This document shows positions 1-5,744 of a stretch of DNA of 6,926 bases, piece after piece (the first letter of the stretch is position 1; the number at the start of each line of letters is the position of its first letter). The stretch lies in the NCBI GenBank assembly GCA_024695315.1, contig JAILIJ010000118.1:1-6926 (forward strand), written 5' to 3'. Under the pieces are notes generated by a model, which searched no databases, was not told where the DNA came from, and saw nothing but the letters and a program-made list of their open reading frames with translations. The translations under genes were made by a program, and so were the position numbers. This DNA is from Bacteroidaceae bacterium (GTDB lineage Bacteria > Bacteroidota > Bacteroidia > Bacteroidales > Bacteroidaceae).

Positions 1-702
1 CAAACAGATGCAGTCGTCTCCACTCTCTATGAAGCAATTAGAGATTCGTACCTTACGAGAATGGTCAAGGTCTATTCCGTCACCATTTCGAATTTTCAGA
101 TTATTCATAAGACTTATGCCGTCGATTACCGCATCATAACAGCCTATGAGATGAACAGTCCAGTAAGCCCCGTTACCGATCGTAAGATCTCGGATAGCCA
201 GACATTTTACATCTATAAGAGTAAGAACGTGTGGACGTGGGTCAAATGGTCCGTTTAGCGGTTTCAACTCGTAAGAATCATGCAGTTCCTTCCCCATAAA
301 ATCCACTCCGCTACCATCTATCATACCTTTTCCTGTAATGGAGATATTCTCAGCTCCCTTAGCGTAGAGCCACATCATTCCCTCGCCCTCATTTGCTCCA
401 AAGGCACTAAGATGGTATATAGCCTCATCAGGATTACACTTTACCACAGCATTTGTTTCGACATGAAAATCAATATTAGATTTCAGTTCTACAGGGCCAC
501 AAAGAAAAGTATGTCCTGTAGGAAAAACAACTTGACCTCCCCCACTTTCCGAACATCTATCTATAGTCTTCTGTATGGCCACAGCATCATCCGTCTTCCC
601 GTCGCCCTTAGCTCCAAACTTCAATACGTTATATACTCCTTCTGCATATATGGAACAGGAAGAAAGTATTGTTGACACAAAAAAAACTATAAATCTTTTC
701 AT
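1..702 (-). CDS. GH28 family polygalacturonase-like glycoside hydrolase, N-terminal part (3' end beyond left window edge)
   Basis: This is the first 234 codons of a secreted pectin-type hydrolase; the frame is open to the window edge. Family GH28 enzymes hydrolyse galacturonan or rhamnogalacturonan with inversion, on a right-handed beta-helix. The mature start (about residues 22-38, NVLKFGAKGDGKTDD) is the usual GH28/pectate-lyase-like opening. Two of the signature motifs are visible: NGDGID at 206-211 (D208 aligning with the NTD aspartate) and SGDDC at 227-231 (D229/D230). The downstream histidine (GHG) and RxK motifs lie outside the window. The N-terminus MKRFIVFFVSTILSSC is a signal peptide. 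LSSC at 13-16 could be a lipobox, or cleavage could follow YA at 19-20. An in-frame ATG at 720 exists, but it would lie almost at the predicted transcription start, so 702 is preferred. The family call is firm; the exact substrate (homogalacturonan, rhamnogalacturonan, exo or endo) cannot be read. Confidence 0.93.
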   Translation of the reverse strand, partial: MKRFIVFFVSTILSSCSIYAEGVYNVLKFGAKGDGKTDDAVAIQKTIDRCSESGGGQVVFPTGHTFLCGPVELKSNIDFHVETNAVVKCNPDEAIYHLSAFGANEGEGMMWLYAKGAENISITGKGMIDGSGVDFMGKELHDSYELKPLNGPFDPRPHVLTLIDVKCLAIRDLTIGNGAYWTVHLIGCYDAVIDGISLMNNLKIRNGDGIDLDHSRKVRISNCFIESGDDCICL

Positions 703-728
703 ATATTTTTCTAAATTCATTATTTTTA

Positions 729-760
729 CAAAGATAAGTAAATGACTCGAAAATATTCAA
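729..760 (-). promoter_or_regulatory. Bacteroides-type sigma-70 (SigABfr) promoter for the GH28 gene
   Basis: On the minus strand there is TTG (758-760), a 21-nt spacer, then TATCTTTG (729-736). This fits the Bacteroides consensus of TTTG near -33 and TAnnTTTG near -7; only the first T of the -33 box differs. Transcription would begin near 721-725, giving a leader of about 20 nt to the ATG at 702. The leader is A-rich with no Shine-Dalgarno sequence, as is usual in this phylum. The site lies between the GH92 stop and the GH28 start, so GH28 can be transcribed separately from GH92. It is a motif match only. Confidence 0.7.
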
Positions 761-793
761 TAAAATATGTTAAATTCCAACTCACTAAGATAA

Positions 794-3019
794 TTATTCT
801 ATTTCAAACTCAAGCACTCCTCCATTCATGATTTCAGAATGAGAAATATAATTACGTTTGAGTGTCTTGCCGTTAAGTTTTACCGCGCGAATCTCCGTTG
901 AGTCATCAAGTTCTCCATAACACACTACGGTAAATCTCTTATCCTTTCCCACCTTGATATCAGCCCTTTTGAATATTGGACATCCAAGGTAGTAATAAGG
1001 CGTTCCTGGACATATAGGATAGAATCCTAAAGAAGAAAAGATGTACCATGCCGACATCTGCCCAGCATCATCATTTCCGCTCAAACCTCCTGGTGCATTT
1101 AGATATTCTGTATCCAACACTTGTCTAACGGCCTTAGCACACTTATCCTGTCGTCCAATAAAATCATACATATACGCTATCTGATGACAAGGTTCGTTGC
1201 CATGCCAATAAAGTCCCTGGAACATACTGTCCAGTTTCTCTTCAAAGGCTTTCTTGCCCCCCATACATTTGATAAGCCCCTGAACGTCGTGAGGTACGTA
1301 CCACGAATAATGTACCGGAGTACCTTCCGTAATGAACGTAGAGAACGTTGTAGGAGTCAAGAAATGGGTTTCTGGATGCTTCTCAGGCTCTTTGATATAG
1401 ATAATATCCGAAGGATTAACGAAAGTACCATCTTTTCGTCGTCCATTAGCCCAACCTGTACGAGTATCAAACACATTCGTATAATTCTTGCTTCTTCGCA
1501 TTAGCTCTTTATAGTCTTTCTTCCTTCCAAGCCCCTTTGCAATCTGAGCTAATACAAAATCGTCGTATGCGTATTCAAGTGTTCGAGAAACCTGCTCATT
1601 TTGATGGAAAGCCTCCTTGACAGAATCTTCCAAAGGAATATATCCATATTCCATGTACGAATCCAAGGCTCTACGTCCCATGCCATTCTTATATTCTTCA
1701 TACGTGGCAGGTTGTTCAAAAGCGTTCTTCCTAAGACCTTCGTATGCCTTCTCTACATCAAAATTACGTATTCCTTTGACGTAGGCATCGGCAAAAACGG
1801 ATGCACAATGGTCGCCTATCATGGCAGCTGTATAGGAATTCCAACAAGGGAAAATAGGCATCCATCCCCCTTGTTCATATTTTGTCACAAGCGATTGCAT
1901 CATTTCGCCATCACGCTTCGGTTCAAGAATGGTCAAAAGAGGATGCTGAGCACGATATGTGTCCCACATGGAGAAATCGTCGTAATAAGATGCTGATTCG
2001 CCCTTTTCCACTTTCTTACCGTTAGCAAACATAGGAAAGGCACCATCCACATCACTTATGTCATGAGGCAAGAAACTCGAGCGATACATAGCCCCATAGA
2101 ACTTACACTTATCATCTTTGTCATCTGTAGTAATCTCCACCTGCGATAATTTCTTTTCCCATACATCCTTTAGCTGTTTACACACTAGATCGAAGTTCCA
2201 ATCGGGAATTTCTCTCTGCAGATTTTTCACAGCACCAGTATATCCAGTAAAAGAATTTGCGGCCTTGACTATAACGGATGACTTACTTGGTTTAAATCTT
2301 ACCCAGACAGTCCTGTCGTCTATTCTTCCTTTCTCAACTATATCCGTATTGCTATTCAAAAAGAAATAGCCAGCATGTCCACTTGGTTCTCCCCATCCTT
2401 GATAGATTCTATGAATAGGATTGTGCCCATATATCGTATTTCGCCTACCTTCGAAATCGAACTTCAAAGTTCCCATATACTCGTCTGAATTTACCGTTAC
2501 CAGCAGATACATAGAATCGGGATTCTCATAAGTAAACCGAAAAATTCCTGCTCTCTGAGTGGCCGTCATTTCTGCTCGTACTCCAGCCTCATCTATATCT
2601 ACGGAATAATAATAAGGCTTTGCCGTTTCTTTCTCATGAGAATATACATTCCCTTTAGCATAATACTTATTAAGTGAACTGGTAGGAGTAATTGTAAATG
2701 ATCCATAATCCTGAGTACATCCACCTACAATCCAATGTGAGCAACGAAAACCCTGGATTCTGTCATGGCTATAGAGATAAGGGCACACTCCCTTCTGTTC
2801 TGTCCATTGTGTCTGAGGTGTCCAGAAATTCATTCCGTAAGGTGAAAGGACAGCAGGTAACGTGTGAGCATACTCTTCTGTACCAGAGCCAAACATTCCT
2901 GCCGTCTTGGTAATGCTCGCTGCCGTTCCGACTCTTGTATCGACATAATCTGCTACTCCCTGCCCATTAGAGGTCATAGGAAGAGCTGTCAGCATAAGTA
3001 TATAGAATATTTTTTTCAA
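794..3019 (-). CDS. GH92 family exo-alpha-mannosidase, secreted
   Basis: Complete 741-residue member of glycoside hydrolase family 92, the calcium-dependent inverting exo-alpha-mannosidases that trim N-glycans and yeast mannan in Bacteroidota. Residues 1-19 form a signal peptide (KK, then a hydrophobic stretch, then SNG before QG), so the enzyme is probably periplasmic or surface-exposed. An N-terminal beta-sandwich domain covers about 22-265 (VDTRVGT at 26-32, PYGM at 60-63, IQGF at 88-91). The (alpha/alpha)6 catalytic domain covers about 280-740, with YDDFSMWDTYR at 346-356, TEGTPVHYSWYVPHD at 564-578 (E565 aligns with the usual catalytic acid), HGNEPCH at 606-612, and GNDDAGQMSAW at 648-658, the stretch holding the general base. 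The start codon is TTG. No in-frame ATG lies upstream before a stop, and the first internal ATG (residue 9) would remove the charged part of the signal peptide. The linkage specificity is not readable. Confidence 0.95.
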   Translation of the reverse strand: MKKIFYILMLTALPMTSNGQGVADYVDTRVGTAASITKTAGMFGSGTEEYAHTLPAVLSPYGMNFWTPQTQWTEQKGVCPYLYSHDRIQGFRCSHWIVGGCTQDYGSFTITPTSSLNKYYAKGNVYSHEKETAKPYYYSVDIDEAGVRAEMTATQRAGIFRFTYENPDSMYLLVTVNSDEYMGTLKFDFEGRRNTIYGHNPIHRIYQGWGEPSGHAGYFFLNSNTDIVEKGRIDDRTVWVRFKPSKSSVIVKAANSFTGYTGAVKNLQREIPDWNFDLVCKQLKDVWEKKLSQVEITTDDKDDKCKFYGAMYRSSFLPHDISDVDGAFPMFANGKKVEKGESASYYDDFSMWDTYRAQHPLLTILEPKRDGEMMQSLVTKYEQGGWMPIFPCWNSYTAAMIGDHCASVFADAYVKGIRNFDVEKAYEGLRKNAFEQPATYEEYKNGMGRRALDSYMEYGYIPLEDSVKEAFHQNEQVSRTLEYAYDDFVLAQIAKGLGRKKDYKELMRRSKNYTNVFDTRTGWANGRRKDGTFVNPSDIIYIKEPEKHPETHFLTPTTFSTFITEGTPVHYSWYVPHDVQGLIKCMGGKKAFEEKLDSMFQGLYWHGNEPCHQIAYMYDFIGRQDKCAKAVRQVLDTEYLNAPGGLSGNDDAGQMSAWYIFSSLGFYPICPGTPYYYLGCPIFKRADIKVGKDKRFTVVCYGELDDSTEIRAVKLNGKTLKRNYISHSEIMNGGVLEFEIE

Positions 3020-3042
3020 GATATGATGATATTTGATTTCTG

Positions 3043-3050
3043 CAAAGATA
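3043..3050 (-). promoter_or_regulatory. -7 promoter box (TATCTTTG) upstream of the GH92 gene
   Basis: TATCTTTG on the minus strand matches TAnnTTTG exactly and is identical to the box before the GH28 gene. Its last G lies 23 nt from the TTG start codon at 3019; the corresponding gap for GH28 is 26 nt. Transcription would begin near 3035-3039. I see no good TTTG at the -33 position: the region is T-rich, with only ATG about 18 nt upstream. The promoter may therefore be weak or activator-dependent. The terminator of the upstream operon ends about 30 nt before it. Confidence 0.6.
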
Positions 3051-3080
3051 CGACAATTTATAGAATATCATAAAAAATGT

Positions 3081-3137
3081 ATAATAAAAAGCGAAGAATA
3101 AGTTATGAGATATTTTAGCCCACACTTACCCTTCGCT
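3081..3137 (-). terminator. Rho-independent terminator of the DUF4350-MoxR-DUF58 operon
   Basis: The minus-strand RNA folds into a 14-bp stem from 3137-3124 pairing with 3103-3090: AGCGAAGGGTAAGT against ACTTATTCTTCGCT. The two central GG positions face UU as G-U wobbles. The loop is 20 nt, and the stem is followed at once by a U-rich run (TTTTATTATAC, then T6). On the plus-strand RNA the same positions would be A-C mismatches, so the element is built for leftward transcription. It lies about 230 nt after the DUF58 stop and would insulate the operon from the GH92 gene. Confidence 0.75.
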
Positions 3138-3213
3138 ATATTACTATAATTGTACCTTCTTTATCAAATGTCACCCATCTTCCACAATTATCTTACTAAA
3201 TGTTTCTTCATGA

Positions 3214-3268
3214 CCCTTCGAATTACCTTCGTTTTACCTTCGGAACACCTTCGTATCTTTTTCGGAAC
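3214..3268. repeat. Tandem array of five 11-bp units with core ACCTTCG
   Basis: On the plus strand the core CCTTCG starts at 3215, 3226, 3237 and 3248, exactly 11 bp apart, and a degenerate TTTTCG continues the register at 3259. Each unit is a 7-bp core (A/C)CCTTCG plus a 4-bp variable tail: AATT, TTTT, GAAC, TATC and GAAC. On the minus strand, which is transcribed, the core reads CGAAGGT. A further CGAAGGGTAAG copy lies in the terminator arm (3125-3135), out of register. The period is close to one helical turn and is not a multiple of three, so a coding origin is unlikely. Function is unknown; it may be a protein-binding array, an RNA element, or a genome-wide repeat. Confidence 0.8.
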
Positions 3269-3288
3269 ATTCAAATTGTCAAAATGAT

Positions 3289-3311
3289 GTTATTTATATA
3301 TTTTAAGTAAC
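3289..3311. repeat. Imperfect AT-rich inverted repeat in the operon 3' region
   Basis: The 8-nt arms GTTATTTA and TAAGTAAC pair at seven of eight positions around a 7-nt loop. Copies of CAAAATG lie just outside (3280-3286) and overlapping the right arm (3311-3317), 31 bp apart. There is no U-tract on the minus side, so I do not call it a terminator. It may only reflect the local AT richness. Confidence 0.3.
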
Positions 3312-3325
3312 AAAATGTTTTTTCC

Positions 3326-3345
3326 AATAAGATTGATTTCTTATT
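3326..3345. repeat. Perfect 7-bp inverted repeat just after the DUF58 stop
   Basis: AATAAGA and TCTTATT flank a 6-nt spacer (TTGATT), 21 nt beyond the DUF58 stop codon on the minus strand. The stem has a single G-C pair, and no U-run follows on either strand. It is probably too weak to terminate transcription by itself; it could protect the 3' end or be chance. Confidence 0.3.
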
Positions 3346-3366
3346 CCGCCATGCTGTAGATGACTA

Positions 3367-4701
3367 TTATGTCAACATTCCCCTTTGCTTTAATTCAAGG
3401 TACTTATTTATCACGTCTACAGAAAGTTGTTCTGGAGTTGTTAGAAGACTTAATATTCCATGTTCCTTCAACTTAGAAACGATAAGTTTTCTTTCGCTTA
3501 TAGACTTTTCAGCAATAACATGTCGATAGTATTCCTCTAAGGTATCAGTCTTGGATTCTACATATTTCTTGATTTCTATATCATCAAAGAACACAACAAG
3601 AAGCCTATGCCTTTTGTTGAGTTGCAATAGGTATGGCAGTTGTCTTTTCATACTGTCCACGGTTGCAAAAGAAGTGTACACAATCAAGAGTGAACGTTTA
3701 TTTATTTTTGTATTCACATTTGCAAGAAGTGCCGAAAAGTCTGTTTCTCCAAATGTTGTCTTCTCATGATAAAGCGCCTCAAGAATAGTCTGCATGTGGT
3801 TAGGCCTATTAGAAGCTGGCACATAAGTACCAAACTCCTCGTTGAAACTCACAATTCCAGCCTTATCATCTCGTCTTACGGCTATATAGGATAATACAAG
3901 AGAGGCATTTATGGCATAATCAAGAAGAGACATGCCATTAAAGCTCTGCTGCATTACTCTACCCTTATCTATCACATTATAAATATTTTGAGAACGTTCA
4001 TCCTGATAGACATTCACCATAAGTTTATGCTGACGTGCCGTAGCTTTCCAGTTTATAAGCCTATATTCGTCACCTTTGACATATTCCTTAATCTGCTCAT
4101 ATTCGGTATTATTACCAACCTTACGAATTTTCTTAACACCAAATTCTGTAAGGCGGTTACTAATGGCAAGAAGTTCGTATTTTGTGAGCATCAGATATGA
4201 AGGATAGACCTTTACATCTTTTGGTTCGCCACAAGTATAACGCCTTGCGATAAGTCCGATTCTTGTAGACACAAAGACACGAATATGTTCAAAACGATAG
4301 ACACCTCTCTCAGTTGGTCGTAGCATATATCTGACAAATGACTTCTGAGGTTCATCCACATTCTCAGCTTTATCCATCTGTAAATAGAAAAGCACATCTC
4401 TTCGTTGAAATATGTCTGGAATCTCATCAATTATCTCCAGGCTTATTGGAAATCTATATTTACTTTCTACATCAAGACGGACATCATTTTCATCGCCATT
4501 AGAAAACCTGTCAGAACAAAAACGTTCAACCTTTATAGCATCCTTAGTAGAATACAGAAGATATATATCCACTACAAGGGCTGTCAGGAATGCAAAAAGG
4601 CATACCTGACCTACTGGAAAGAGCAAATTCCACCAGTATCCGCCTGCCAACAAGACAACAATAACGGCAACAACTATGTATAGTCTTTTGTTTATAAACA
4701 T
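3367..4701 (-). CDS. DUF58 domain membrane protein with vWA-like fold (MoxR partner)
   Basis: A 444-residue inner-membrane protein of the DUF58 family. Two hydrophobic helices at about 6-22 and 28-50 are followed by an extended cytoplasmic part. The family signature runs from RGVYRF (132-137) to YVKGDEYRLINWKATAR (207-223) and the DERSQNIYNVID segment (234-245), which opens the von Willebrand A-like domain and continues to the C-terminus. DUF58 proteins are usually encoded beside a MoxR ATPase and are thought to act as its membrane-anchored adaptor or target; the substrate is unknown. The metal-site motif, DxSxS in classical vWA domains, is D245-KGRV here, lacking both serines. The ATG at 4701 lies 16 nt after the MoxR stop and starts just before the first helix. 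A longer frame from TTG at 4743 would overlap the MoxR gene and is less likely. The DUF58 call is firm; the cellular role is inference. Confidence 0.92.
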   Translation of the reverse strand: MFINKRLYIVVAVIVVLLAGGYWWNLLFPVGQVCLFAFLTALVVDIYLLYSTKDAIKVERFCSDRFSNGDENDVRLDVESKYRFPISLEIIDEIPDIFQRRDVLFYLQMDKAENVDEPQKSFVRYMLRPTERGVYRFEHIRVFVSTRIGLIARRYTCGEPKDVKVYPSYLMLTKYELLAISNRLTEFGVKKIRKVGNNTEYEQIKEYVKGDEYRLINWKATARQHKLMVNVYQDERSQNIYNVIDKGRVMQQSFNGMSLLDYAINASLVLSYIAVRRDDKAGIVSFNEEFGTYVPASNRPNHMQTILEALYHEKTTFGETDFSALLANVNTKINKRSLLIVYTSFATVDSMKRQLPYLLQLNKRHRLLVVFFDDIEIKKYVESKTDTLEEYYRHVIAEKSISERKLIVSKLKEHGILSLLTTPEQLSVDVINKYLELKQRGMLT

Positions 4702-4717
4702 TATGTCAAATTTAACA

Positions 4718-5683
4718 TTACTGAGGAACCTCAACCTTATCAATTAGCATACGAGCAACCTTTATTGGAGTATAACCCTCCATCTCAGCCTCAGCCGTAA
4801 GTATTATCCTATGCTGCAAGACATAAGGGGCAATATACTTAATATCGTCAGGGGTAACAAAATCACGTCCGTTTATTACTGCATAGGCTTTTGAACACTT
4901 TAGAATTGCTACCGTAGCACGTGGAGAAGCGCCAAGGAATACGGCTCTGCTGATACGTGTCTGCTCAACAATCTCAACTATATAACGCAATAGAGAGTCG
5001 TCAATCACAACATTTGCTGCCTGCTGTCTGAGATAAAGCACATTTTCTTTTGTAAGTACAGGGGAAAGCGAACTTATATCAGTAAAATTCGCCTTCTGCT
5101 GATGACGGCGCAAGATTTCTAGTCCTTCATCAACATTAGGATAACCTACAGAAATCTTCATCATGAAACGGTCGAGCTGAGCTTCTGGAAGTCTATACGT
5201 ACCTTCCTGCTCTACTGGGTTCTGAGTAGCTATAATCGTGTATGGAGAATCCATCTTGTAAGTTTCCCCATCAACCGTTATCTGTCTTTCTTCCATAGCC
5301 TCAAACAAGGCAGCTTGAGTCTTTGCTGGAGCACGATTTATCTCATCGACAAGAATCATATTACCAAATACAGGTCCTGCATGAAAATCAAACTCAGAAG
5401 TCTTCATATTGAAAACTGTAGTTCCCAACACGTCACTCGGCATAAGATCCGGGGTAAACTGAATACGTGAGAACTTTGCATCTATAAGTTTACTTATGAT
5501 TTTAGCCAAGAATGTCTTTGCCACACCAGGTACACCCTCAAGAAGAATGTGTCCATCGGCTAAAACACAAGTCATAACGAGGTCGACCACATCATTTTGG
5601 CCAACTATAATATTCCCTATTTCATCTTTCATCTGCTGAACCTTATCTGAAATTTCAGCAATATCCATACGTGATTCTTCCAT
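4718..5683 (-). CDS. MoxR-family AAA+ ATPase
   Basis: A complete 321-residue cytosolic AAA+ ATPase of the MoxR family, within the family's usual length. The Walker A loop is GVPGVAKT (50-57, K56). Walker B is MILVDEIN (109-116, D113/E114), followed by the typical RAPAKTQAALFEAMEERQ. Sensor 1 is N155 in ATQNPVEQEGTYRLPEAQLDRF, and the sensor 2 arginine is R255 in GASPRA. All nucleotide-handling residues are present, so it should be active. MoxR proteins are thought to remodel or mature partner proteins in concert with vWA-domain proteins, and the DUF58 gene 16 nt downstream is the obvious partner. The ATG at 5683 has an A-rich leader without a Shine-Dalgarno site. I see no TAnnTTTG box in the 61 nt before it, so transcription probably comes from the upstream DUF4350 gene. 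The biological target in this organism is unknown. Confidence 0.96.
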   Translation of the reverse strand: MEESRMDIAEISDKVQQMKDEIGNIIVGQNDVVDLVMTCVLADGHILLEGVPGVAKTFLAKIISKLIDAKFSRIQFTPDLMPSDVLGTTVFNMKTSEFDFHAGPVFGNMILVDEINRAPAKTQAALFEAMEERQITVDGETYKMDSPYTIIATQNPVEQEGTYRLPEAQLDRFMMKISVGYPNVDEGLEILRRHQQKANFTDISSLSPVLTKENVLYLRQQAANVVIDDSLLRYIVEIVEQTRISRAVFLGASPRATVAILKCSKAYAVINGRDFVTPDDIKYIAPYVLQHRIILTAEAEMEGYTPIKVARMLIDKVEVPQ

Positions 5684-5707
5684 ATTATCTTTATTTTTTA
5701 TTCTTAA

Positions 5708-5730
5708 TTATTATGAAATATTTATAATAA
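5708..5730. repeat. AT-only inverted repeat between the DUF4350 and MoxR genes
   Basis: TTATTAT and ATAATAA form a perfect 7-bp palindrome around a 9-nt spacer inside the 61-nt gap. It has no G-C pairs and no terminal U-run. I read it as AT-rich spacer rather than a working terminator, so it does not argue against cotranscription. Confidence 0.25.
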
Positions 5731-5744
5731 ATTAAATACGCACA

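Larger units (their letters stand above)
3020..3366. other. 346-nt intergenic stretch without a gene
   Basis: This separates the DUF58 stop codon from the GH92 start. Reading on the minus strand, it holds two AT-rich stem-loops (3326-3345 and 3289-3311), the 11-bp repeat array (3214-3268), an intrinsic terminator (3081-3137), and the GH92 -7 box (3043-3050). The short ATG-initiated frames I followed on the minus strand end within about ten codons, so I see no small protein gene. The stretch between the array and the terminator (about 3138-3213) shows nothing recognisable. Confidence 0.8.

Noticed and set aside
61..675. Plus-strand open frames of 65 and 131 codons in the GH28 region
   Set aside because: They lie opposite a convincing GH28 reading frame with signal peptide and catalytic motifs. 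Their own translations look like no protein and have no promoter.
718..720. ATG at 720 as GH28 start (six codons longer)
   Set aside because: It would lie within a few bases of the predicted transcription start, and it weakens the signal peptide by adding acidic and polar residues in front.
703..793. Terminator for the GH92 gene
   Set aside because: Only weak AT-rich complementarity is present, with no stem followed by a U-run. Readthrough into GH28 cannot be excluded.
1121..3073. Several plus-strand open frames (up to 131 codons) inside the GH92 gene
   Set aside because: They are antisense shadows of a complete GH92 gene. Their translations are of unnatural composition and lack recognisable domains.
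3214..3268. Array considered as a CRISPR
   Set aside because: Units are 11 bp with 4-bp tails, far too short for repeat-spacer units, and no cas gene is present.
4702..4743. Longer DUF58 start at TTG 4743, overlapping MoxR by 26 bp
   Set aside because: The ATG at 4701 sits 16 nt after the MoxR stop and directly before the first membrane helix. The extra 14 residues do not resemble the family's N-terminus.
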